From: Lachnospiraceae bacterium
Lineage (GTDB): Bacteria; Bacillota; Clostridia; Lachnospirales; Lachnospiraceae
Reading direction: 5' to 3'
DNA length: 7,904 bases
Assembly: GCA_024695225.1 (NCBI GenBank)
Contig: JAILIO010000087.1
Location: forward strand, 1 to 7,904
Position numbers and translations under genes: made by a program. A model generated the notes under the pieces. The model saw nothing but the letters and a program-made list of their open reading frames with translations, was not told the DNA's origin and did not search any database. This document shows, piece after piece, positions 1 to 6,336 of this stretch (the first letter of the stretch is position 1; each line of letters starts with the position of its first letter).

Positions 1-772
1 CACCGCTCTGTCCCCGGGATTTATGCTGCCTGCAGGCTTTGAGGAAGACTGGGACACTGCGGGGGGAGATATGGCCCAGACCCAGAACTCATTTGTAAGG
101 GCCCTGGGTTCCGGCTCCTACCTGTTTAACCCAATCGACACCGAGACCTCGGGAAATCGCACAAACATCGCTGCCCGGGGCTGGTCCGGCCATCTGTACG
201 CCTATCTCTACAAAGCTTCCACGGACACAGGCAGCACCATAAACGAGACCATACAGAGAAATGACGGCACCACCGACACATACACCTTCAGCAAGGCGGA
301 CAAGGGATGCCTCATGGACCTGGGTGAGATAGAGGACGGGGAGGTCATAGAACTGACATCGGAAAAGGGCAGCATGGACGAGGCGGTGGTCAGATGCTTC
401 CAGCTGAATCCGGAGACCATGAAAAACACCTATTCAATGCTGGCAGACGAGCAGCTTCAGGTTACGGACAAGGGTTCTTCATCCCTCTCCGGCACCATCA
501 GGGTAAATGAGGACGGCCTCTTTGTGATGTCCGTCCCTGTGGAAAAGGACTGGACCCTGTATGTGGACGGGGAAGAGCGGGAAATAAAGGCCTTCAAAGG
601 CGCTCTCATAAGCACGGAGCTTTCAAAGGGCACTCACGATATCCGCATAGAATTTAAGGCCGCAGGGGCAAAGGAAGGATTGCTTCTGACCCTCCTCGGG
701 CTGTTCCTTTTTGGGTTGATGCTCCTGGAAAACAGGAAGAGAGAGAAACTGCATTTCATAAGCAGCCTGTGA
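1..772 (+). CDS. YfhO-family membrane protein, C-terminal part
   Basis: This is the 3' end of a gene whose start lies before the window. The frame is open from base 2 and gives about 256 residues to the TGA at 770-772. The visible part is mostly an extracytoplasmic beta-rich domain. Near its end come a 'P-V-E-K-D-W-T-L-Y-V-D-G' stretch and a 'GTHDIRIEF' stretch, the pattern of the YfhO C-terminal domain (a 'Gw.v.vDG' strand followed by 'l..G.H.i'). A single hydrophobic helix (GLLLTLLGLFLFGLMLL) and a basic tail close the protein. YfhO proteins are large multi-spanning membrane proteins; in Bacillus the family is linked to glycosylation of cell-wall polymers, but the substrate here is unknown. 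The ATG at base 23 is probably internal, since the frame continues upstream and no ribosome site precedes it. Family assignment is fairly good; function is inference. Confidence 0.72.
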   Translation, partial: TALSPGFMLPAGFEEDWDTAGGDMAQTQNSFVRALGSGSYLFNPIDTETSGNRTNIAARGWSGHLYAYLYKASTDTGSTINETIQRNDGTTDTYTFSKADKGCLMDLGEIEDGEVIELTSEKGSMDEAVVRCFQLNPETMKNTYSMLADEQLQVTDKGSSSLSGTIRVNEDGLFVMSVPVEKDWTLYVDGEEREIKAFKGALISTELSKGTHDIRIEFKAAGAKEGLLLTLLGLFLFGLMLLENRKREKLHFISSL

Positions 773-774
773 GT

Positions 775-1278
775 TCAGGCCGGCAGGGTATCCCATTCGT
801 TGAGACCGAGAGTCTGTTTCCTTTTGGCTTCCTCAAGTGTCATGGGCTCTGGGTCTTCATTTAAATAGTCCAGAAGTTCTTTTATGCCTTCACCTGTGAT
901 GTTGTTGACTTCAAAGATCCTGTCGCATCCCGCGTTTTCCATCCACTGTCTGATCATGGGGACATTGGCGATGGGGGAGTCGGTCTTTGTGATCACTCCG
1001 ATGAGAGGGCGTGAGATGAAGGTGTGCAGGCAGGAGCCGAAGAGATTGTAGGGCTCGTCCGCAGACTGGACTATGGCCACCACATCCGCTTCAAAGGAAA
1101 AGCAGGCCAGTCCGACGCTGAAATGCTTGGATTCCGCGTACTCCCCGGGGGAGTCTATCATATCGTCGTTTATATTTGTGTACTGGGTCTTTGAATAATG
1201 GAGCTCTTCGCCTTTGAGGGCCTGGGTCAGGGAGGTTTTCCCCGCTTCGCTCCGACCCATGAGAAATATCTTCTTCAT
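775..1278 (-). CDS. eutP: EutP/PduV-family small GTPase
   Basis: A 167-residue P-loop GTPase of the family found in ethanolamine and propanediol microcompartment operons (E. coli EutP is of similar length). The Walker A loop is GRSEAGKTS at residues 8-16. A Thr in a K-T-Q context (residue 31) fits switch I, DSPGEY at 42-47 is the family form of the G3 motif, and TKTD at 97-100 is the guanine-specifying G4 motif. There are no membrane segments. It is the last gene of a three-gene minus-strand run, 8 bases after the second eutS-like gene; its AGGA lies only 2 bases before the ATG, so translational coupling to the upstream gene is likely. The role of the family is poorly defined: PduV has been linked to microcompartment positioning and some EutP proteins to phosphotransfer. 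Which applies here cannot be seen. Confidence 0.9.
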   Translation of the reverse strand: MKKIFLMGRSEAGKTSLTQALKGEELHYSKTQYTNINDDMIDSPGEYAESKHFSVGLACFSFEADVVAIVQSADEPYNLFGSCLHTFISRPLIGVITKTDSPIANVPMIRQWMENAGCDRIFEVNNITGEGIKELLDYLNEDPEPMTLEEAKRKQTLGLNEWDTLPA

Positions 1279-1286
1279 GATCCTGT

Positions 1287-1715
1287 CTAAACCTTGTGGA
1301 CTTCGCAGACGGAAAAGCCCAGATCCCTTTCAAAATAACCCACGGTCTCCCTGACTGCTGTCTGGACCTGCTCCAAGTCTCCGGTTATGATGAGGGAACC
1401 GCAGAAACGGTCCATAAACCCTATCTCCACATTTGCGGATTTGAGCGCCAGATCTGCGGCGGCCACCACAGCTTCCCAGGGGGTCAGGCGTATCATGCCA
1501 ACCGCTTCCCCGGTGTGGTCTTCACCCTCGTGTATTCCGATGTTCAGCCCCAGATTCCTGTAAACGCTTTCGTGGGTGGGAGTTATAATGTGGGCCATGC
1601 ACACTTCTTTGCCCGGGATCCTGAGCCTGGTCATGCGGAGCGTGCGCCCCTTCAGATTTTCAAAGTCGTCGTGGAAGATCTTTTCCAGGACCTCTTTTGT
1701 TGAGATGCTGTCCAT
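1287..1715 (-). CDS. EutS/PduU-like microcompartment shell protein with N-terminal extension
   Basis: A 142-residue shell protein with a circularly permuted BMC fold, paralogous to the gene just upstream. From about residue 31 it follows the EutS/PduU pattern: 'IPGKEVCMAHII', 'VGMIRLTPWEAVVAAADLALKS', 'GFMDRFCGSLIITG', then a closing helix and strand 'FSVCEVHKV'. E. coli EutS is about 111 residues. The surplus includes roughly 20 residues at the N-terminus (about residues 1-23), which look like a short amphipathic helix with Asp, Glu and Lys on one face and Val, Leu, Ile and Phe on the other. The ATG at 1713-1715 has AAGGA 7 bases upstream. A later ATG at 1632-1634 would remove the extension, but its only purine-rich site is too far away. 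Hexamers of this type form shell facets, with a small N-terminal beta-barrel capping the pore. The cargo is unknown. Confidence 0.88.
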   Translation of the reverse strand: MDSISTKEVLEKIFHDDFENLKGRTLRMTRLRIPGKEVCMAHIITPTHESVYRNLGLNIGIHEGEDHTGEAVGMIRLTPWEAVVAAADLALKSANVEIGFMDRFCGSLIITGDLEQVQTAVRETVGYFERDLGFSVCEVHKV

Positions 1716-1725
1716 GGTTTCGTCC

Positions 1726-2091
1726 TTATTTCTGTGTTATGCGGCACACCACGTAGCCCAGATCGTTTCCGAAGTAGTCCACGATCTCCGTCAGGGCCGA
1801 TTTCACATCCGCCAGTTCCCCGGTGATGATCAGGGTTCCGGTGAACCTGTCCGCAAATCCCAGATAGATGTCGCCGCTCTTGATGGCGATATCGGAAGCT
1901 ATGACTGCAGATTCAGGAGGGGTCATGTTCATTATGCCTATGGCGGATGAGGCATAGTCGATCTGGGGATTGAGCCCCAGCTTCTGGAAGATGACCGGAG
2001 CAGGGCTTCCTATTATGTGGGCAAAGGTGATCTCCTTACCTGCCACCGTCTCCTGTACGATCCTGATCTGTTCTGTGTTGTCGTTTGTCAT
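1726..2091 (-). CDS. eutS: EutS/PduU-family microcompartment shell protein
   Basis: A 121-residue circularly permuted BMC-domain protein. Residues 9-27 contain the family's N-terminal strand region (IVQETVAGKEITFAHII), which in PduU and EutS forms a beta-barrel over the hexamer pore. Residues 49-68 (SAIGIMNMTPPESAVIASDI) resemble Salmonella PduU ('[20 protein letters not shown]') more than E. coli EutS. 'GFADRFTGTLIITG' and a terminal 'YVVCRITQK' complete the fold. It is the first gene of the minus-strand cluster. AGGAAGG precedes the ATG at 2089-2091, and its TAA overlaps the ribosome site of the next gene. No ammonia-lyase, diol dehydratase, aldehyde dehydrogenase or ordinary hexamer shell gene is visible here, so this is a satellite cluster or the edge of a larger locus. 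The eutS name denotes the family only; it could equally be called pduU. Confidence 0.93.
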   Translation of the reverse strand: MTNDNTEQIRIVQETVAGKEITFAHIIGSPAPVIFQKLGLNPQIDYASSAIGIMNMTPPESAVIASDIAIKSGDIYLGFADRFTGTLIITGELADVKSALTEIVDYFGNDLGYVVCRITQK

Positions 2092-2125
2092 TTCGTCCTT
2101 CCTTTCCGAGACTGCTCTGAAGGAG

Positions 2126-2134
2126 AGTATATCA
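2126..2134 (-). promoter_or_regulatory. Putative extended -10 promoter of the eutS-eutS-eutP cluster
   Basis: On the minus strand the sequence reads TGATATACT: TATACT at 2126-2131 (five of six matches to TATAAT) with TG one base upstream, the extended -10 pattern. No good -35 box is found at 16-18 bases, which extended -10 promoters can tolerate. It lies about 35 bases before the first eutS-like ATG, leaving room for the AGGAAGG ribosome site. Confidence 0.45.
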
Positions 2135-2144
2135 CATATTCAAC

Positions 2145-2172
2145 TTGATTTCCTAAGAAATAGTGTTAAAAT
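2145..2172 (+). promoter_or_regulatory. atpB: Putative sigma-A promoter of the ATP synthase operon
   Basis: TTGATT at 2145-2150 (four of six to TTGACA) is followed after 16 bases by TAAAAT at 2167-2172 (five of six to TATAAT). A TG one base before the -10 box makes it an extended -10. The predicted start near 2179 gives a leader of about 45 bases before the atpB ATG. The -35 region is AT-rich compared with the surrounding coding DNA. No other promoter-like sequence was seen in front of the operon. Confidence 0.6.
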
Positions 2173-2224
2173 TTCATAGTTAGGGTCACCTGAGGGATGT
2201 GGGTGTATCCCGGAGGGTGGACAC

Positions 2225-2920
2225 ATGAGTCTTGGAGAAAAGATAGCGGAAGAACTGAATGTCGAGGAAGTGTTCTCGATAAACATACCCGGTCTGGGGG
2301 ATGTGGGCATATCCGAATCCGTGGTGATCACATGGGGGATAATGGCTTTCATCGTTTTGGGAAGCATTCTGCTGACCAGAAATCTCAAGGTTACGAATAT
2401 CTCAAAGAGGCAGGCGGCGGTGGAACTTGTGGTCACCAAGCTCGAAGAGCTGGTGGGAGGCGCCCTGGGAAATAACGGCAGGGGCTACACAGAGTATCTG
2501 GTCACTGTCCTTATTTATATAGGTATAGCAAACATCGTTGGAGTGGTGGGGTTAAAGCCGCCCACCAAGGATCTGCAGATAACCCTTGCCCTGTCCCTTA
2601 TGAGCATCGTGCTGATACAGGCCTCCTGCATCAGGAGCAGAGGGGCTCTGGGGTGGCTTAAGACCTTTGCCTCCCCCTCGCCTGTGATCGTGCCCATAAA
2701 GATACTGGAGCTGATCACAAGGCCTTTGTCTCTGTGCATGCGACTCTTCGGAAACGTGCTGGGGTCCTTTGTCATAATGGAACTGCTGAACGAGACTGTG
2801 AGGATGATCATCCCCGCAGTGTTCAGTATTTATTTTGATATATTTGACGGTTTCATACAGGCTTATGTTTTTGTATTCCTGACAGGGCTTTTCATCGCAG
2901 AAGGCCTTGAGGAAGAGTGA
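2225..2920 (+). CDS. atpB: F-type ATP synthase subunit a (F0)
   Basis: A 231-residue integral membrane subunit that forms the two proton half-channels against the c-ring. The essential arginine (E. coli Arg210) is Arg173, in 'PLSLCMRLFGNVLG'. The last helix carries 'GFIQAYVFVFLTGLFIAEGL', with the conserved Gln of the 'IQAYVF' motif. Hydrophobic segments lie near residues 32-50, 95-112, 120-135, 175-190 and 205-225. The length is typical for compact Bacillota a subunits. GGAGGG at 2212-2217 lies 7 bases before the ATG. It is the first gene of the operon; no atpI-like gene precedes it, and atpE starts 14 bases after its stop. Confidence 0.97.
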   Translation: MSLGEKIAEELNVEEVFSINIPGLGDVGISESVVITWGIMAFIVLGSILLTRNLKVTNISKRQAAVELVVTKLEELVGGALGNNGRGYTEYLVTVLIYIGIANIVGVVGLKPPTKDLQITLALSLMSIVLIQASCIRSRGALGWLKTFASPSPVIVPIKILELITRPLSLCMRLFGNVLGSFVIMELLNETVRMIIPAVFSIYFDIFDGFIQAYVFVFLTGLFIAEGLEEE

Positions 2921-2921
2921 G

Positions 2922-2928
2922 AAAGGAG
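2922..2928 (+). promoter_or_regulatory. atpE: Ribosome binding site fixing the atpE start
   Basis: AAAGGAG, six bases before the ATG at 2935, decides between that ATG and the in-frame GTG at 2917. The GTG overlaps the atpB stop, has no ribosome site of its own, and would add six charged residues (MRKEKL) before the first membrane helix. Confidence 0.8.
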
Positions 2929-2934
2929 AAACTG

Positions 2935-3168
2935 ATGAACACGACATTGATAGCCATAGGCGCCGGAATAGCGGTTCTGGCTGCCATAGGAGCAGGCGTT
3001 TCCATCGGCCTGGCGACCGGAAAAGCTGCGGAGGCCGTGGCGAGACAGCCTGAAGCCAGCGGCAAGATCACCACCATCCTGGTGCTTGGATGCGCACTGG
3101 CTGAAGCTACCGCTATTTATGGATTTGTTATCGCGCTGCTCATAATCATGATCCTGGGCGCTTCGTGA
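2935..3168 (+). CDS. atpE: F-type ATP synthase subunit c (proteolipid)
   Basis: A 77-residue hairpin of two membrane helices joined by the polar loop R37-Q38-P39, the family signature that contacts gamma and epsilon. The ion-binding carboxylate is Glu57, in 'ALAEATAIYGF'. Helix 1 has the small-residue packing face (Gly9, Gly11, Gly19, Gly21, Gly25). At the positions that create a Na+ site in Ilyobacter c (Gln32 and Ser66) this protein has Ile24 and Ala58, so proton coupling is the better inference. The start is the ATG at 2935. atpF follows after 14 bases. Confidence 0.97.
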   Translation: MNTTLIAIGAGIAVLAAIGAGVSIGLATGKAAEAVARQPEASGKITTILVLGCALAEATAIYGFVIALLIIMILGAS

Positions 3169-3182
3169 CAGAGGTGATATAA

Positions 3183-3677
3183 GTGCTTAAACTCGATCCC
3201 ATAAATATTTTATTTACCATAGTGAACATCCTGGTGCTTTTCACTCTTGTGAAAAGGTTCCTTTTCAAACCCATACACAAGATCCTGGATGAGAGGCAGG
3301 CTCAGGCCGACAGTGTGCTGGCCGATGCCACAAAGGCCCGGGATGAGGCCGAGAAGCTCAAGACTGAAAACGAGAAGCTTCTCAAGTCCACCGAGAAGGA
3401 AAGGGACGCCATCCTTTCGGAGGCTCGTGAGAAGGCTGCTGTCGAGTACGAGAAAGTGGTTTCCGAAGCCGGGAAGAAGGCTGAAGAGATCACGGTGGAG
3501 GCGGACAGGGATGCCGAAAACGAGCATGAGAGGATGCTTGAAGACGCCAGAAGGGATATCACCGATCTGGTGGTGGAGGCCGGCAGCAAGCTCTCCATGA
3601 CCAAGGCTGATCCCGAATCCGACAGGGTACTGTACGACAGGTTTCTGGAAGCACTGGACAGGGAGGAGACAGTCTGA
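3183..3677 (+). CDS. atpF: F-type ATP synthase subunit b (peripheral stalk)
   Basis: A 164-residue subunit with a GTG start and GAGGTG six bases upstream. One membrane helix spans about residues 8-27 and ends in 'KRFLFKPI', the usual b-subunit exit motif. A long charged heptad-rich coiled coil (about 35-140) follows, then a short C-terminal segment ('LYDRFLEAL') that in other enzymes meets the C-terminal domain of delta. The length is ordinary, so this is not the b-delta fusion known from mycobacteria. Its TGA overlaps the ATG of the next gene by one base (TGATG), the tight spacing usually seen between atpF and atpH. Confidence 0.95.
   Translation: MLKLDPINILFTIVNILVLFTLVKRFLFKPIHKILDERQAQADSVLADATKARDEAEKLKTENEKLLKSTEKERDAILSEAREKAAVEYEKVVSEAGKKAEEITVEADRDAENEHERMLEDARRDITDLVVEAGSKLSMTKADPESDRVLYDRFLEALDREETV
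3661..3668 (+). promoter_or_regulatory. atpA: Ribosome binding site of the delta-alpha fusion gene
   Basis: GGGAGGAG lies 8 bases before the ATG at 3677, inside the end of atpF. It supports initiation at the delta-like domain, so the N-terminal extension of alpha is probably translated. No comparable site precedes the alpha-like part further in. Confidence 0.8.
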
Positions 3678-5428
3678 TGGGAAAGACCGTCAGCGCACAG
3701 CTCATATATGTAACGCCTCCCACTGAAGCCCAGAAACAGAGGATCCTGGACTTTATAAAGAAGAAGTACGGCGTCGCGGAAGTAGACTTCACCATGAAGG
3801 AGGATCCTTCCATCGGCGGGGGCTTTAAGCTCTATGCCGGTGATATGTTCTATGACTGGAGTCTGAAGGGGCGTTCGGGACAGCTGAAAGATAAGCTCAG
3901 ATCCGTGGCCGTTGCCGATAACGAAGGCGATCTGATCTCTCTCCTGAAGACTGAGATCGACAATTTCGAACTGGCTGCGGTTGGCAGGGAATCCGGGGTC
4001 GTCAGATCCGTGGGCGACGGCATCGCCATGGCAGACGGCATCAGACACGCCGAGTACGGAGAGACGGTGCTCTTTGATTCCGGAGAAAAGGGCCTGGTGC
4101 AGGATATAAGGCCCGATACTACCGGCATAGTCATCTTCGGTGAAGAGTCCTCCATCCATGAGGGCAGCCGGGTGGTGTCCACCGGGAGAAGAGCGGGCAT
4201 GCCTGCGGGAGACAGGTATCTGGGGCGGGTAGTCAATGCCCTGGGGGAACCTATCGACGGTGGGAAACCCATAGAACACGATGTTTATATGCCCATGGAA
4301 CGGCCGGCTCCCGGGATCACTGAGAGGGTCCCCGTGTCGGTGCCGCTGGAGACGGGCATACTGGCCATAGATTCCATGTTCCCCATAGGCAGGGGGCAGA
4401 GGGAACTCATAATAGGCGACAGGCAGACGGGAAAGACCTCCATTGCCATAGATACCATACTGAACCAGCGTGAGAGCGGCGTCATATGTATATACGCTGC
4501 CATAGGCCAGAAGGCATCCACGGTGGCGAGGCTTGTGAACACACTGAAGGACACCGGCGCCATGAGTTATACCATAGTGGTGAACGCCGGGAGCGGAGAA
4601 TCGGCTTCCCTTCAGTATATATGCCCTTATGCTGCCACAGCTCTGGGGGAGTATTTCATGTACAGAGGTCAGGATGTGCTCATCATCTATGACGATCTGT
4701 CAAAGCACGCCCAGGCGTACAGAGCCATATCACTTCTGCTGGGAAGGCCTCCCGGAAGGGAAGCTTACCCCGGGGATGTCTTCTATCTTCACTCCAGGCT
4801 GCTGGAGCGTTCCGCCAGGCTTTCCGAAGAACTGGACGGGGGTTCCATGACGGCGCTTCCCATAATAGAGACCCAGGCAGGCGATATATCCGCATATATC
4901 CCCACCAACGTGATCTCCATAACCGACGGGCAGATATGTCTCGAGGCGGATCTGTTTAATGAAGGCCAGAGACCTGCGGTAAATGTGGGACTCTCCGTGT
5001 CCAGAGTGGGCGGAGCCGCACAGAGCAAGGCCATGAAGGAGGCTTCCGGGTCCATGAGGATAGACATAGCCCAGTTCAGGGAGATGGAAGTGTTCTCACA
5101 GTTTTCTTCCGATCTGGACGACAGCACATTGAGAAGACTCAAATACGGCAGGACTCTCATGCGCATGCTGATACAGCAGAATCTTTCCCCCATGAGGCTG
5201 CCGGATCAGGTGGTCACTCTGGTGTCCGCCTTGGACGGCGTGTTCACCGACGTGCCTGAGGATCAGGTCAAGGAAGTGCAGTCCATCCTGATGGCCTGGT
5301 TCAAGATAAACCGCAGGGAACTGATGAACAGGATAGGTGGCGTGGGAGTGCTGACTCCCGATATGGAAATGGAAATAAAGAATGACAGCAGAAGGTTCGT
5401 TAAAGAATGGCTGGCGAACGAGAGATAA
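3677..5428 (+). CDS. atpA: Fused ATP synthase delta C-terminal domain and alpha subunit (F1)
   Basis: A 583-residue protein, about 80 longer than a usual alpha subunit. Residues 6-75 match the C-terminal domain of delta/OSCP: a strand, a 'T-E-A-Q-K-Q-R-I' helix, then 'DPSIGGGFKLYAGDMFYDWSL' and a 'KGR..QLKDKL' helix, against E. coli 'AGDMVIDGSVRGRLERL'. A linker of about nine residues (76-84) leads to the alpha N-terminal helix (about 85-98), the beta-barrel, and the nucleotide domain with Walker A GDRQTGKTS (247-255) and 'IIYDDLSKHA'. The arginine finger is Arg443 in 'SVSRVGGAAQ'. The alpha part is therefore complete, with Bacillus-like spacing. Delta anchors the peripheral stalk to the F1 head through b; alpha forms that head with beta. 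The N-terminal half of delta is absent and there is no separate atpH. In normal operons atpH sits exactly here, between atpF and atpA. Confidence 0.96.
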   Translation: MGKTVSAQLIYVTPPTEAQKQRILDFIKKKYGVAEVDFTMKEDPSIGGGFKLYAGDMFYDWSLKGRSGQLKDKLRSVAVADNEGDLISLLKTEIDNFELAAVGRESGVVRSVGDGIAMADGIRHAEYGETVLFDSGEKGLVQDIRPDTTGIVIFGEESSIHEGSRVVSTGRRAGMPAGDRYLGRVVNALGEPIDGGKPIEHDVYMPMERPAPGITERVPVSVPLETGILAIDSMFPIGRGQRELIIGDRQTGKTSIAIDTILNQRESGVICIYAAIGQKASTVARLVNTLKDTGAMSYTIVVNAGSGESASLQYICPYAATALGEYFMYRGQDVLIIYDDLSKHAQAYRAISLLLGRPPGREAYPGDVFYLHSRLLERSARLSEELDGGSMTALPIIETQAGDISAYIPTNVISITDGQICLEADLFNEGQRPAVNVGLSVSRVGGAAQSKAMKEASGSMRIDIAQFREMEVFSQFSSDLDDSTLRRLKYGRTLMRMLIQQNLSPMRLPDQVVTLVSALDGVFTDVPEDQVKEVQSILMAWFKINRRELMNRIGGVGVLTPDMEMEIKNDSRRFVKEWLANER

Positions 5429-6336
5429 GGAACAGGATAAAGAGCATAAAGGAGACCCGTAAGATCACCAACGCCATGTACATGATCTCGTCCACGCGTC
5501 TCACCAGGGCAAAGGAGCAGCTGGATACCATCACTCCTTTTTACTGGGGGCTTCAGAACGAACTTGAGAGGATCATAAGGCACATGCCGGACATCCGTCA
5601 CAAGTATTTCGGCAACACCGAAGAGTATCTGAAACGCCCGGATCCCAGGAGAGTGGGGTATTTTGTGGTCACTGCGGACAAAGGTCTCACCGGAGCCTTC
5701 ACCCACAATATAATGAAGGTGGCCGATGCCGAGATAGAAAAGGCAAAGGAAAAAGGGTATCACGTAAGACTCTATGTGGTGGGAGAGCAGGGGAGAAGGT
5801 ACTGCGTCGCCAGAGGGTACGACGTGTCTGCCACTTTTATCTTCACCACAGGCCATCCCTCCAGGTCCAGATCCAGGGATATCTCCGATTATATCCTGAA
5901 CCGTTACAGCGAGATCGACGGAAGGCTTGATGAGATACATATCATTTACACTGCCATGACCGGCAAGATGGGCATGGAGGTGGAGAATCTCCAGGTCCTG
6001 CCCCTGCAGAAACAGAAGTTTTTGGGCTACAGCGAAGTGAACATGCCCGAGGGTTTCAGCGGGATAATAAATGAAGAGTTTACCATGGTGCCCTCTCCGG
6101 AGGCTGTGGTTGACAGCATCGTCCCCGGATACATAGCCGGGATGATATACGGAACGCTTATAGAATCGGCCTGCTGTGAGCAGAATTCCAGGATGACCGC
6201 CATGAAGAGCGCCACGGACAACGCAGATGAAATGCTGAGAGAACTGAACGTGGAGCACAACAGGGTCAGACAGGAATCCATAACCATGCAGATCAGCGAG
6301 GTCTGTTCCGGAAGAAAAACAGGGATGACCAGATGA
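5407..6336 (+). CDS. atpG: F-type ATP synthase gamma subunit (rotor shaft)
   Basis: A 309-residue central-shaft subunit, somewhat longer than the usual 285-290. The N-terminal helix 'REIRNRIKSIKETRKITNAM' and the C-terminal helix 'RMTAMKSATDNADEMLRELN' are the two strongly conserved coiled-coil arms that turn inside the alpha3beta3 ring. 'VGYFVVTADKGLTGAF' is the conserved core strand-loop. Extra length seems to lie around residues 200-225, before 'EFTMVPSPE', compared from memory with the Bacillus protein. The extreme C-terminus ('ISEVCSGRKTGMTR') departs from the common 'TEIVSGA' ending. It overlaps the end of the alpha gene by 22 bases, with AGAAGG 11 bases upstream, which suggests coupled translation. 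Confidence 0.96.
   Translation: MAGEREIRNRIKSIKETRKITNAMYMISSTRLTRAKEQLDTITPFYWGLQNELERIIRHMPDIRHKYFGNTEEYLKRPDPRRVGYFVVTADKGLTGAFTHNIMKVADAEIEKAKEKGYHVRLYVVGEQGRRYCVARGYDVSATFIFTTGHPSRSRSRDISDYILNRYSEIDGRLDEIHIIYTAMTGKMGMEVENLQVLPLQKQKFLGYSEVNMPEGFSGIINEEFTMVPSPEAVVDSIVPGYIAGMIYGTLIESACCEQNSRMTAMKSATDNADEMLRELNVEHNRVRQESITMQISEVCSGRKTGMTR

Noticed and set aside
765..830. A terminator between the convergent YfhO and eutP genes
   Set aside because: Stops are 2 bases apart and the only nearby stem (AGAC/GTCT around 804-816) is four base pairs; no credible hairpin with a U tract.
1296..1950. Plus-strand open frames opposite the two eutS-like genes (1296-1703 and 1576-1950)
   Set aside because: Shadow frames of conserved shell proteins; no ribosome site and no family resemblance.
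2917..2934. GTG at 2917 as the atpE start
   Set aside because: It would overlap the atpB stop, lacks a ribosome site, and adds charged residues before the first helix; the ATG at 2935 has AAAGGAG at good spacing.
3183..3677. A b-delta fusion of the mycobacterial kind
   Set aside because: The b protein is 164 residues with a normal C-terminus; the delta-like sequence is in the next frame-continuous gene.
3905..3907. Internal GTG (residue 77) as an alternative start giving an unfused alpha
   Set aside because: Only a poor purine stretch precedes it; not enough to call it, though it stays relevant to the stoichiometry question.
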